Positions 33,194-45,489 of a DNA stretch of 64,000 nt are shown here, piece by piece. Made by a program: the position numbers and the translations under genes. The notes beneath the pieces are model-generated. The model made no database searches. It saw nothing but the letters and a program-made list of their open reading frames with translations, and had not been told where the DNA came from. The stretch comes from Cyathus striatus (taxonomy: Eukaryota > Basidiomycota > Agaricomycetes > Agaricales > Nidulariaceae): the NCBI GenBank assembly GCA_025738555.1, contig JAOVFP010000003.1, positions 3,968,001 to 4,032,000 on the forward strand, read 5' to 3'. Position 1 is the first letter of the stretch. Each line of letters begins with the position of its first letter.

Positions 33194-34147
33194 CAGTAAT
33201 TTACACTCCCCCAAGAGGTCTGTATGGATCTGTACAGAATCCGCATGGAATCCGAAAATTTCGTATGGATCTGTGCAAATTCCGTGCAGATCCATGCAGA
33301 CCCGTACAGACCTGTATAGATACCATACAGAATTTATATAGTGGCTATTATTATTATTAGAGGTGATTATTCTACATGGATTCCATACATATTCTGCATG
33401 GATTCTGTGTGGATTTATGCATTGCTGCCTTGTCACAGGTGTCAAGTGTGACACTACACAAAACCTGTGATACACTCAATATATAGTATCATGCTCAATG
33501 CATAGTGTCATGCTTAATGTATAGTATCACACTCAATGCATAGTGTCACACTCAACACTTAGTATCACACTTAATGTATAGTTTCATGCTTAATGCATAG
33601 TGTCATGTTTAATGCATGGTGTCACACTCAACACTTAGTATCACGCTAAACCCTTAGTGTCACGCTTAATGCAGAGTGTCACACTCAACACTTAGTATCA
33701 CACTTAACCCTTAGTGTCACGCTTAATGTACAGGGTCACACTCAATGCACAGTGTCACACTCAATCTGTAGTGTCATGCTTAACCCTTAGTATCACACTC
33801 AACACTTAGTGTCACACTCAATGCATAGTGTCATGCTTAACCCTTAATGTCATGCTTAACCCTTAGTGTCACACTCAACCCTTAGTGTTACGCTTAATGC
33901 AGAGTGTCACACTTAATGCTTAGTATCACACAATTCTCTATTCTAATTTTCCATAAGGAAATAAGTATAATAAGATTCTGTACAGATTCTGTACAGAATT
34001 TTTCAGGTCTGTAATGCAGAATCTGCAGACCCAAAAAAACCTCTGCCAAAAAGAAAAAAATCTGTGCAGATTCTGCACAGATTCCAAAAATTCCATATGG
34101 ATTCCACACGGATCTGTACAGAACACCTGGCTAAGTGTAAAGAGCTC
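33194..34147. mobile_element. Satellite-core hAT-like element, copy 1
   Basis: Starts CAGTAATTTACACTCCCCCA and ends AAGTGTAAAGAGCTC, as in copy 3. Subterminal regions repeat TCTGTACAGATCC/GGATTCC words; the centre (33480-33930) is an array of CACACTCAACACTTAGTGT units. Unlike the other copies it has no target duplication (CCCTTTTT versus AAAAAAAC), so it may be a recombinant of two insertions or its flank was rearranged. At 954 bp it is the shortest copy. Confidence 0.85.
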
Positions 34148-34596
34148 AAAAAAACTAACTTCATATTCAGATTCAGAGGCCTAAAATACATTAGAAAAGG
34201 CATTTTAGAAGTTATTCCCATAGTATTTGAAGGTGGCCAAATTTTTTGGACAAAAAAATAAATTGTATGCACATGTTTGGACACTATTAGGTAAGTCAGT
34301 GCCTATCTTTACCATGATCAATTCTTTCCATAGCCTCCATTGCTGCATTAGACACTCCTCTATGCTGCTTCTGCTGTCATACTGCCCATTCTGCTGCTTT
34401 TCCAGTGAGCCCTATATGATATGCATCCATAAATTGCCATGTGCAATTGATAAACCGTTGAATTACATCCACTGGGCAAGCATCAAGATATTGTAATGCA
34501 ATATTCTTGGCCTCCTGGAAGGTCTTTTTGTCTGTTTCACAATATCTGTATTTACACCAGCCCCAATACTAGACTATTTTGTAAGCATTATAAGCT
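34148..34596. other. Intergenic, nothing assigned
   Basis: Contains a GTGGCCAAATTTTTTGGA word also found at about 37075 on the other side of the DDE transposase, in the same orientation. No gene is seen. Confidence 0.4.
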
Positions 34597-36798
34597 TTAA
34601 TTGCATGAAATTCTCACCATTTCAATAGGGTTAAGCTCACAGTGGAACTTGGGTAAAAAAATACACTCATGGTCAGCCTCTTTTATCAAAATTTCTATCA
34701 TTGATTCTTGATTCTTGAAATCATCCTGTTGGCTGAGAAGCTGAGCCATACAGCAATTCTGACTATCAATTGGACATACTGGTGAGCACTTGGAGTGTAA
34801 TTTCTGAACATTGAACCCCTTTCTTCCAAGACAGTTTTTAAACCTTTTGCTGCACCATTTGGCAGTGTCATTGCTTGATGCCTTCCCTGGTGCTTCATTT
34901 GTCATTGGGGTAATGGTATCTTTTTGTTTTCTTTGCTTTCCACCATCAGACTTATTCATTTCAAATGCTTTTAGTGCATCAGGTGGAAGGGCTGCATGTG
35001 CAGATGACTGATCAAATATGAAAAGTGCTTGCTTTCCAGGATGTGCAAGCTCAAAAATCCTAATTGCATTCTTTATTTGTTCCAGAAGCTGTTTTGTATC
35101 CCACCAAGGATCACCATCTGCTCCAGGATATATAATTTTTCTTGCATCATGTGTAATTTTACCATCTTCACCAATCACAACCAGTTGACCATTTTCAGGG
35201 TTTAAAAAGTCAGAGACATGTATTAGTCACCCACATCCCTTCTTACATAGAACTTGTTCTCCAGTTTAAAGCCTATGTTATATTCAGTAGACATATTTTA
35301 ATACAATAAAGCACTTACCAGGCATGACTAGTTAGATCATTTGCATGATAACAGCATTCATCATGGAATAAATGGATTATCTCTTGCTTTCCAGGCAAAA
35401 GAGTAGGCCCCACTCATATTAATTCTGGTCCTATGCATTGTGCCATTTGTGCTCAGAATTTCTTCATCAATGGCAAGAACTCTTTATCTCAATAATAAAC
35501 CACATCCACCTGCTCATGCCCATCCATATAAACTCCTTTCATTATTACAGAGTATTGCCACCCAAGTTTTATAAGCCATCATCATCCAGTCTGAAGACTG
35601 AGCTTCTTAACAGGAGATACTCCAATTTCTGGAAAAATAACTTCATTAACATGTTTGACAAGTACTCTTGGTGTCACCTTTCCACTGGGAAGATTTTTTA
35701 GAAACAGTAAAACTTTTGATTTAACAACTTCATCATGTAACCATGAATGAGACATGTGTAAACCACCCTGATGTTCTTTTGGCAATTGTTCAAATGTTTG
35801 GTAATGACATGCAAGATCCCTCACACATCTTGCAAACCAAGTCCCAGTGCCATCTTTCCACTGCTGTGCAATATCATGGCTAGCCTGCATGTGCAAAATA
35901 CCCTTCAAACATAGTGTAGCAAAATTTGCTAGTATCATCAATTGGTTTAGTTGCAAATGTGAAAGGGTTTTGCTGTTTTTCTTAATTTGATCTCTAATAT
36001 TTGCTTGCAAGATATCCCAAGGGTGCACTTCAGCTTGTGGATCACATATGTTCTTGTCAAGTTCATCCTCCCAGGCCTCACCATCTGCTTCATCAAGCTC
36101 TAGCATAGTAGCAACCTCTGCCTCAATCTGATTGATAAATTCCTGGTCAACATTTCCATCATCACTTGGAACAATAACTCACTCAAGCAGATCAAGATCT
36201 GATACAGATCCACCTGCAACACTAGGTGAGTATTCATTTTCTGAGGCAACAGCAGATGATGGTGGAAGCTCTTCCACTAGTTCAGGGTTTTTTGTAGTGA
36301 TGCTGTGTGCGAGAGGATTTTCTCATTACATCAGGTCCTTTTATGTATTGTTTTGGATGCTCTAAAATGCAGGTAAGCTTGGCTTTGAATAATAATTGTT
36401 GTGATTATATACTCACCTATGCTGTGAATCCCTTTGTGCTTCTTCAATGTTGATGGAAGCCATTCACCATTCTTATCATCAAGCTTTGTCACCATATCTA
36501 CCAGTGTGTCCCCAAGATTGACATCCTCCCATGCATCAATCTCTAACTCATTGTCATTATCTGACTCAGTCAGTGCTTGATCTTCTATTTCCCAGTTCAC
36601 TTGCAGGCTGTCTAATACAAGTGAATCTTCATCCATTGCCTGATCAGCTGGGAGATCTGAATCAATAATTTGAGCACTTGGAGTTGGCACTCCTTCACTT
36701 GATACATCTAAATGGGTTGGTGATGCTTGAGACAGATTTCTTAGTCCAAGCATATTAGGCTTGTGTTTCTTTGATGGATGACCTTGAGGATGGCTCAT
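34597..36798 (-). pseudogene. Basidiomycete DDE transposase (IS630/Tc1-like fold)
   Basis: Minus-strand, interrupted gene. The first exon begins MSHPQGHPSKKHKPNMLGLR (36798) with an acidic segment and ends KKHKGIHSI before a likely 55 bp intron; GPDVMRKSSRTQ follows. The next open frame (36106-35582) has LQLNQLMILANFATL, WFARCVRDLACHYQTFEQLP and SWLHDEVVKSKVL. Around 35355 FHDECCYHAND carries the first Asp. The last frame (35178-34597) has GADGDPWWDTKQLLEQ, FIFDQSSAHAALPPDAL with the second Asp, CCMAQLLSQQDDF and FLPKFHCELNPIEM with the Glu. This D...D...NPIE arrangement is that of DDE_3-type transposases, and the KFHCELNPIEM family is common in mushrooms. Several frame breaks separate the blocks, so it is probably dead. 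Confidence 0.8.
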
Positions 36799-37339
36799 GG
36801 TGGGTGGTGGAATGAGTTACATTGCAATCAACATCTTACAATACTTATCTTGTTGTATTTAGTGAGTGTGAAAATCAGTCAGATAGCAAATATAGCATCT
36901 TATCTTGCATCATTGTTCCTATTTGGCAGTTCACACCATGTACAGATGCAACTTTTGTTCTATTTTTTGCTCAACAACCACTCAATAAAATGTCTTAATA
37001 CATTGGAATCATTAATAGTACATAAAAAGGAGTCTATTGGTGCTTTTTTCATGAATTTAATGGTTTTTTTTACAGTTGGCCAAATTTTTTGGGAATAAAA
37101 AAATCAATTCCTATTTTTAGAAGGAATGGCTCATAGGATTGTCACGAAAATTGTATCAAATGAAAGCTATTTCAAGTAGCTTTCATTCCAGAAGAAGTCC
37201 AAGGCCAAAAAAAATTGTTGATTTTTTTTGCTGACTTTGACTATCCTCAACTGTACCATTTTAATAATTTGACAGTCACATGTCAGAAAGCATCAAATGA
37301 TGTCAAAATTTTGCCTATCCCAAACTGATTTAAATGGTA

Positions 37340-37750
37340 CAGTATTACAAATGAGAGATGTGTGACATGTGAACAAAATGTGAATAAATGTGATGTGTTG
37401 GGATATGTAACATGTGTGATGAATATAATGGTTATAACAGATGTTGTGTGACATGAATTTGGAAATGTAACCTATGTGACTACATGACAGGAGTGTCATG
37501 CAAACAAATGTGAGAACTGTGACAGCCATAACCAACAAGACAAATGTGGAATATGTGACAATGTGTGACGTGTCTAAAAGTGTGACATGTGTGACAATGT
37601 GTGACGTGTTTAAATATGTGACATATCTAAAAGTGTGATGTGTGTGACAAAATGTGACATGTCTAAATGTGTGATATGTGTGACAATGTGTGATGTGTTT
37701 AAATGTGTGATATGTGTGACATATGTGACACAATGTGACAGACATGACAA
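37340..37750. repeat. TGTGACA-rich minisatellite
   Basis: Irregular 17-21 bp units of TGTGACATGTGTGACAA or TGACGTGTCTAAAAGTG. The word TGTGACA is shared with the satellite cores of the hAT-like elements. From 36800 to 37340 I see no gene. Confidence 0.75.
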
Positions 37751-37769
37751 CCTATTATGCCACCTGCAT

Positions 37770-38250
37770 GACCTAATGATCACTTATGATCACTTATGAG
37801 TGTGGGAATATTCTGCTAATATTTTTGTAAATAATCACATTTGAGTGTGGGAACAATCTGCTAGTCCTATCATAAATGATCATATTTGAGTGTGGGAATA
37901 TTCTGCTAGTATTATTGTAAATGATCACATTTGATTGTGAGAATATTCTGGTGGTAATATGTAAATGATCACATTTGAGTGTGTGAATACTGTGGTAGTC
38001 CTATTGTAAATGATCAGATATGAGCATGGGAACAATCTGCTAGTATTATAGTAAATGATCACATTAGAGTGTGAGCAATTAGCTAGTCCTATGTAAATGA
38101 TCTATAGTAAATGATTACATTTGAGCATGAGCAATCAGCTAGTTCTATGTAAATGATCACATTTGAGCATGGGAATATTCTGCTAGTATTATAGTAAATG
38201 ATCACATTTGAGCATAGTAATATTCTGCTAGTTCTATGGTAAATGATCAC
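37770..38250. repeat. Satellite of about 45-60 bp units
   Basis: Roughly nine units of AAATGATCACATTTGAGTGT followed by GGGAATATTCTGCTAGTATT, with variable spacer. The first half is very close to the core of the 52 kb satellite (AAATGATCACTTTTGAGTGT). Confidence 0.88.
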
Positions 38251-39015
38251 ATTTGATCATGATGGCTGACACTTATGCTGATACACCTCATGCAACATCT
38301 GTTGCATTTGGCTCATCTGATCGAACATCATTAACATGGTCTCCTGCATGAGAGGCTGTTCAGAGGGTTGGTGATACAATGCTTGCTTTGGTATCTCTGA
38401 CTCTTTCCTAGCTAACATTTCATTTATGATTTTCTTAAGGGGGTAGGGAGGCATGTCAGCAACTTTGATCATATAGTGGCAGGGTTATATGATTGTCTTT
38501 TATTGTATATGTACTAGTGACATTACTTACTTCAGGCAATCATAAACAATCACTGATTGGTTCTAATTGAATATTACTATTGTAAGGATGTTTTAGACAA
38601 TCATAAACAATCATTGATTTGTTCTATCTGAGTATTACTATTATAAACATATTGTAGGCAATCATAAACAATCATTAATTGGTTCTAATTATATATAATT
38701 ATTGTATAAAAGTTTCAGACAATCATAAACAATCATTGGTTGGTTCTATTTGAATATTGCTTTTGTATAAATTGAAATACCAGAATGTGATATATGTGAC
38801 ATTGTCACACTTGTGTGACCAGCTTTTCTCATGCATTGCATTGTTCCTGTGCATCACGCTTTTCTCATGTGTCACACTATTCCCACGCATCACGCTATTC
38901 TCACGTGTCACGCTTTAGCGCGTTTGTCATGCTTTGGAAGCATATTACATGTCACATCTGTCACGCTTTGCACGAGCGTCACATGCATCACATGTTACAT
39001 CTCTCACATTTATGA

Positions 39016-41472
39016 GGATTGTCATAGTGTTGCTGCAAGGACTGAACTGAAAGCAGACTGAGATTGGTTCATTTCATTTTTGCTTTATTCCATTGGGGTC
39101 TGTAAGAATGAACTGTGAGTGAACTGAGATCATGGACTCTGAATGGTCCTGGACAGACCCATCAGAATCTGTTGAAATTGTGTCATAACTACATGTGATG
39201 CAGTGTGATGCATTCAATAATGATTGCCAATATCTAGTCTGAAGCCAAACTATCTACAATCTGGGATCACACTTGCATTAGCTACCTACATGGTTTCTAC
39301 TCTTCTTATTGGCTACAGCTACATACTACTATTAAAACTGATATGTTAGAAGTGATCTGACACTTCTCTGATTACTAATGAACATTAGGTAGACTTAGGT
39401 ACAGGGCCATGGTAAAGACCTTGGTAAAGACTTTGGACCTTGGTAGATAGCTAGCAGTATATAATTCTGAAGTTCTACAGTGACAAGCCCCCACTTGCTC
39501 ACTGTACTTTGGACTTCAGTCCTAAGTCCTGCAGTCACTTCACTGGTTGTATATATGATATTATATCAATGCAGGGTGTTCATATCCAGTCTGTACATAT
39601 GAACTCAAGTGGACTTATTCCCATATTTGAGTTTATCCAGCCCACTGCAATGAACTCAACATAAAACCATAGTTTGGTCCAGTCCAGTTCAGTTTGCAGC
39701 AACACTAGACCATCATACATTTCAAGCACATCATGCTTACATGTTTTTCATGATTGTGACATGTTGATGGGATTTCAATAGGTCTATAATGAAAATGTTT
39801 CTATACTTTTCACAATCAATGAATCAGAGCACCTAGTGATGCCAGATTGAGCTCCCAGCCCATTGCTTAGTAATGTAATTCAGTGATTTATCTGATAGCT
39901 GTCTGTCATTGATTCAGACCCTTTTGACACATGAGGTCTAATCTTGTTAATGACAATACTGCAAATGACTATGGAGAAATAATATAGGCAAGAGAGAAGA
40001 AAAGACAAAGTGGCCTTTAATGGATACTAAAATAAAGGATAGAAAAGCAAGTAAGTAATGGCCACTGCACAAGACAGTGCAGAGAAGTACAGGAGGTGGT
40101 ATTCATATGTATGAGTGGATACTCATACTAAAAGAGCTATATCACATGCAGAGAAGTGAAACACATATAACAGTGTAGAAGTGTGATGTAATCATACAGA
40201 GTAAGCATATATATGACTCAATAATGTGTGTTGAAAATAAAAGAATAACAAATAGTTGATACAAGAATTATGACCATCTAACAACTGAGACATGTGAATT
40301 TGATGTGACATGGAGTCACATATATTCACCATTCTTTCACATTTATTATCCATGTGTGATTCTTTGATGACCTCATCATCTCTCATATCCAGACTAACTA
40401 TTATAGTTTTTACTTTGTCAGTTCATTTACATCTCTAGTCCTGATTATAAAACATATAATACCATTGCATTTCCAAATATTTCATGCTCTGTCAATGAGG
40501 CTAAGACTCCAACTACATACACACTCTACATCTTCATTCTAGTTTCTTATTACTACCACATTTTCCTAACTTTCTGACTGACATTTTCCATGAATAAATC
40601 TCATATGATTGGAAAGTGTGACATTTGAAAAGTTGTAATGTGCTTGAAAAATGCAACATGCATGAAGAATACATGACACAGCGAACAAATGATGCTCCAG
40701 TACTGTCAAAGCTGGTCATCCCAGTAACTTTCCAGTGACCATTCCAATCTCATGTACCAGCTCACAAATACAAAGAATGTAGGTAGGCTGTCTCGCTTAT
40801 ATAATGGATAAGTACTGAACTGGTTTTGTCGAACACATGGCAGATTCCTTTGTGATTGGAAGGTTTTCCACACAGTATCATTGTTCAGTGTGTTTCTAAT
40901 TTCATCATACTTTTTTACTGGCATCTCTTGTATCTTCCTGCAAGAAATGTTCACTGGGTTATGTTGTCTCCCCTTACTAACTTCAAAATTAATATTTAGA
41001 TGCTAGTCACTTCATCCCCCCTCCTTGTCAACCATCTATTTCTTTCTTCATTTCATTGAAATATTTCCACTATGCACCTCTAATAATATATAGAAATAAC
41101 AAATGATTTTCTTTCTATCTCATGGTGGCTACTGTTGCTAACATTGTAAGGGAACAGGCATTCCAGATCCAGTCATTCTCCTGTCCTACCCTTTTTTTTT
41201 TTAGAGAAAAGGTGGTGTCAGTGTTGTACATACAACAACATAGCAATATAAGCAGTGTAAAATACCTACAATTATAAGGGTGGCCAGCACCAAAAGATAG
41301 TGTAATATTCAATTGTGTTTATGAGAGAAAATATATTAGTTCAACTGTATATTGCTACTAAAACTATTTTACACATCATCTGCATTTTAAAAATCTACAT
41401 TTGTGACCTAAATTTATTTCATCTATATAGAGAGAACTATTATATTATGTTCCATACATTACCATGCAATAA
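39016..41472. other. Interior of the 7 kb element, unassigned
   Basis: AT-rich with short frames only, the longest about 80 residues (40954-40706, minus), none matching a known domain. No inner terminal repeats seen. Confidence 0.4.
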
Positions 41473-41972
41473 TATTGGGGATCACCAATCCCTATATGGC
41501 ATTGAGTGTGACGTCACGTGCCCAAATCCTTGACCCAAGATAAAACTGGTACAGTAATGTAGAATCTTGGGTGTTTCTCTTCATTATTTTTGTTCTGTAA
41601 TACTATTATACATGTCCCATTTATGTTTAAGTATTTATGTTGGAAATAAAAGGTTAATTAAGGTATATATATGTATATTCTTTCACACCTTATTGAGTCA
41701 CATTATAGTCAAAGCTCATATATCCATCACACCTGTTTCAAAGCCTGTAAACCCTTCCATATATCTTATTTAATACATTTATCCTTATATAAATATATGA
41801 CCTATAGGTAGTTATCATAAACAGTATGGAATATGCAATAAACTCAGTGATGTACAAGAAGTTTGCTGAAATAATGGCTTGTTGACAAAAATAATGAGAA
41901 TAGGCTGTTTTATTGTCATGTTTCTCTCATAAACTTTACAGAATGGTATATATAAGATTTAAGAATGTATAG

Positions 41973-42203
41973 TCAATGAAAGTGCATTAAATGGACACTT
42001 ATTGATCTTATGTGTACCACCTCGCACCATTCCACAATATTTTCACATGCTCTTTGGCAGAGCGGCACTGTATCCTCAGTAGCTTCACAGAATCCCAATT
42101 TTACAGCTGGTGTCAGTGACAAGAATAATTCAGTAAAAACAGGAGAATGAAACTGTTGAAACCAAATATTTATTTTGTGACCTATACCATAAGATAATGA
42201 CAT
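41973..42203 (-). CDS. Short unassigned frame with a related copy at 44.1 kb
   Basis: A 76-residue minus-strand frame containing VFTELFLSLTPAVKLGFCEA and VPLCQRACENIVEW. The segment 44240-44110 (minus) reads similarly (YYLSLQLGEKM, FRETDVVTSFALPKSVGKYY). The shared DNA core is CTCTTTGGCAGRGCG. I do not recognise the family. It may be a domain of the host element duplicated before the satellite element inserted between the copies. Confidence 0.3.
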   Translation of the reverse strand: MSLSYGIGHKINIWFQQFHSPVFTELFLSLTPAVKLGFCEATEDTVPLCQRACENIVEWCEVVHIRSISVHLMHFH

Positions 42204-42353
42204 CTAACATGCATGATTCAAATGTAAAGAAAGTTTTCTGGACAATATAAGTTAATAGTTTTGTTCTCTGTATTTAATTATGTACTTTGTGTTATGGGAC
42301 CTAGTCAAACAAGTAAGATACTGGTGACTAGATGCAGGAATACTGATTTTATG

Positions 42354-43954
42354 GAGCTCTTTACACTTAGCCATGTGTTCTGTATGGATCCGTGCGGAAT
42401 CCGTACGGAATTTTTGGAATCCGTGCGGAATCTGCACAGATTTTTTTCATTTTGGCAGAGGTTTTTTTGGGTCTGTACAGATTCCGCACAGAATCCGAAA
42501 ATTCCGTACGGATTACGCAGAATTCCTCGGAATTCCGCATTACAGACCTGAAAATTCTGTACAGAATTTTATTATACTTATTTCCTTGCATGTGACACTC
42601 TGCATTAAGCATGACACTAGGTGTTGAGTGTGATACTAGATGTTGAGTGTGACACTATACATTAAATGTGACACTATAAGCGTGACACTAGGTGTTGAGT
42701 GTGATACTAGGTATTGAGTGTGACACTATACGTTAAATGTGACACTATAAGCGTGACACTAGGTGTTGAGTGTGACACTATATGTTAAATGTGACACTAT
42801 AAGCGTGACACTAGGTGTTGAGTGTGACACTAAGTGTTGAGTGTGACACTGAGTGTTGAGTGTGACACTAAGTGTTGAGTGTGACACTAAGTGTTGAGTG
42901 TGACACTAAGTGTTGAGTGTGACACTAAGTGTTGAGTGTGACACTAAGTGTTGAGTGTGACACTAAGTGTTGAGTGTGACACTAAGTGTTGAGTGTGACA
43001 CTAAGTGTTGAGTGTGACACTATACGTTAAATGTGACACTATAAGCGTGATACTAGGTGTTGAGTGTGACACTAAGTGTTGAGTGTGACACTAAGTGTTG
43101 AGTGTGACACTAAAGGGTTAAGTGTGATACTAAGTGTTGAGTGTGACACTAAGCATTGAGTGTGACACTAGGCATTGAGTGTGACACTAAGCATTGAGTG
43201 TGACAATGTGACACTATAAGCGTGACACTAGGTGTTGAGTGTGATACTAAGTGTTGAGTGTGACATTATATGTTAAATGTGACACTATAAGCGTGACACT
43301 AAGCGTTAAGTGTCACACTATACATTAAACATGACACTATACATTAAACATGACACTATGCATTAAGTGTGACACTATACATTAAGCATAACACTAAGTG
43401 ATGAGTGTGACACTCTGCATTAAGCGTGACACTAAAAGCGTGACACTAAGCGTTAAGTGTCACACTATACATTAAACATGACACTATGCATTAAGTGTGA
43501 CACTATACATTAAACATAACACTATACATTAAGCATAACACTAAGTGATGAGTGTGACACTCTGCATTAAGCGTGACACTAAGTGTTGAGTGTGACACTA
43601 TACATTAAGCATAACACTATGCATTAAGTGTGATACTATGCATTGAGAATGATACTATATATTGAGTGTATCATGGATTTTGTATAGTGTGACACTTTTC
43701 ACCTAGGGTTACACTTGACATGTGTGACAAGGCAGCAATGCATAAATCCACTCAGAATCCATGCAGAATATGTATGGAATTCATATAGAATAATCACCTC
43801 TAATAATAATAATAGCTACTATATAAATTCTGTATGGTATCTATACAGGTCTGTACGGGTCTGTACGGATCCGCACGGATCTGTACGGAATTTTCGGATT
43901 CCGTGCGGATCCGTACAGATCCGTACAGACCTCTTGGGGGAGTGTAAATTACTG
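42354..43954. mobile_element. Satellite-core hAT-like element, copy 2
   Basis: Inverted relative to copies 1 and 3: starts GAGCTCTTTACACTTAG and ends GGGAGTGTAAATTACTG. Flanked by a perfect 8 bp duplication ATTTTATG (42346-42353 and 43955-43962), the hallmark length of hAT insertion. The terminal inverted match is [C/G]AG...TTTACACT. Subterminal 150-200 bp on both sides repeat GTACGGATCCGTGCGGAAT words, probable transposase binding sites. The centre (about 42595-43690) is an array of the 19 bp unit GTGACACTAAGTGTTGAGT, including about ten near-perfect consecutive copies at 42820-43015. No gene. Confidence 0.93.
42595..43690. repeat. 19 bp satellite array
   Basis: Tandem GTGACACTAAGTGTTGAGT and variants (TATACATTAAATGTGACACT, AGCGTGACACTAGGTGTTGA). 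The most homogeneous block is 42820-43015; edges are diverged, the pattern of a young internal expansion. Confidence 0.92.
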
Positions 43955-44678
43955 ATTTTATGCCTCTTTATGGAGAATCATTGCATTATACCATGATTAT
44001 ACTAAAGATCTACACATATTACAAATGACCTGGTTACAATTCATTGAATCTACTGTGTTATTATGCATACTACTTGTTATTTAAAAGAGAATTGTAGTCT
44101 ATGGCGAAGTTAACTCACCCATTAGGTGAACACTGTAGTACTTTCCCACGCTCTTTGGCAGGGCGAAACTTGTAACTACATCTGTTTCTCTAAATCACAT
44201 TTTTTCACCTAGCTGTAATGACAAATAATACTCAGTTCACATATGAGTACAAAACGTTTAAGCCCGAATTTTTAATTTCGCACTTTTAAGGTGAGATATG
44301 GCACTGTTCACTGCAAGATTACATACTTCTGATTTTTTTTTCGAAATTCCGAGTCAATACATTTGTTACAATTGCTATTTTGAACATATGTTGCCAATGA
44401 TGCAGTACCAGATAGTTTAAATCTGAATTAAAGATGTAAAAATACTGTTTTGATGCCTATTTTGGCAGGGAGTTGGTGCTATATGCCAATTTATGGAAGT
44501 CATAGTAGAGTAAAAAATAATTCGATTACATATCATGAAAGAACATATATAAATGTCCAATATGCAATTTATTTGAAAGATGTAGATAGTGTGTATGAAA
44601 AGTTATTCTACTGGGTCAATGCTAGAGGGTGTGTGACTGTGTGACATAAGTGTGACATGCCCAATTGGTGATCCCCAA

Positions 44679-44940
44679 TAATATAGATAACTCAGAGTGA
44701 AGGCAGATAGCCAGAGTGAGGCCCAGCCCTTTCCAGAAATACTTTCACATGCCATTTGGACAGACATGCTGTCTGCATGTCATACCAAGCCAGCTCACCA
44801 TTTGAGGCCACCTGTGCCATGTTTCCTTTGTTATAACAAGTGGGTAAGTTATATGTACATGTGTTTGGAACTGGAATCATGACTGGAAGGTTACTGGAAT
44901 GACTGACCTTAGATGGTACTGGAACAACAATTGTTCATCA
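44679..44940. other. Junction between inner element and right arm
   Basis: No supported feature. Confidence 0.4.
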
Positions 44941-45489
44941 TGTGATGTAAATGTTAAACATGTGACACTCATGCAAAGCATGACAGATGTGACATGTAAT
45001 GTGCTTCCAAAGCATGACAAATGCACTAAAGCATGACACATGAGAATAGCATGATGTGTGGGAATAGTGTGCACATGAGAAAAGTGTGATGCACAGGAAC
45101 AATGCAATGCATGAGAAAAGCTGGTCACACAAGTGTGACAATGTCACATATATCACATTCTGGTATTTCAATTTATACAAAAGCAATATTCAAATAGAAC
45201 CAACCAATGATTGTTTATGATTGTCTGAAACTTTTATACAATAATTATATATAATTAGAACCAATTAATGATTGTTTATGATTGCCTACAATATGTTTAT
45301 AATAGTAATACTCAGATAGAACAAATCAATGATTGTTTATGATTGTCTAAAACATCCTTACAATAGTAATATTCAATTAGAACCAATCAGTGATTGTTTA
45401 TGATTGCCTGAAGTAAGTAATGTCACTAGTACATATACAATAAAAGACAATCATATAACCCTGCCACTATATGATCAAAGTTGCTGACA

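Larger units (their letters stand above)
41475..44678. mobile_element. Element with TTGGGGATCACCAAT inverted ends
   Basis: Left end TTGGGGATCACCAAT at 41475-41489 and its exact complement ATTGGTGATCCCCAA at 44664-44678, each bordered by TA, which would fit a Tc1/mariner-type target. The interior holds the satellite-core element 42354-43954 and two related minus-strand peptide stretches (42203-41973 and about 44240-44110). No DDE motif is recognised, so it is probably non-autonomous or too eroded. Confidence 0.6.
38456..45489. mobile_element. 7 kb element with about 550 bp inverted arms
   Basis: The arm 38456-39010 starts GTCAGCAACTTTGATCATAT and returns inverted at 45489-44941. Each arm holds four copies of a 61 bp unit (CAATCATAAACAATCA...GGTTCTA) followed by a TCTCAT/CACGC-rich region. 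The left arm keeps ten CpG sites that are all TpG or CpA in the right arm. The interior contains a TTGGGGATCACC-ended element and a satellite-core element. No transposase for the outer element is recognised. A target duplication is not clear. Confidence 0.75.

Noticed and set aside
34229..37100. GGCCAAATTTTTTGG on both sides of the DDE transposase as possible terminal repeats
   Set aside because: The two occurrences are in direct, not inverted, orientation and the word is itself nearly palindromic, so it does not define transposon ends.
38257..38472. Small minus-strand frame with Met/Gln-rich sequence next to the inverted arm
   Set aside because: It overlaps the arm start and satellite edge, is only 71 residues, and has no recognisable domain.
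37340..43690. Short regularly spaced repeats that could suggest a CRISPR array
   Set aside because: Units are contiguous or degenerate tandem satellites without unique spacers, and the genome is eukaryotic.
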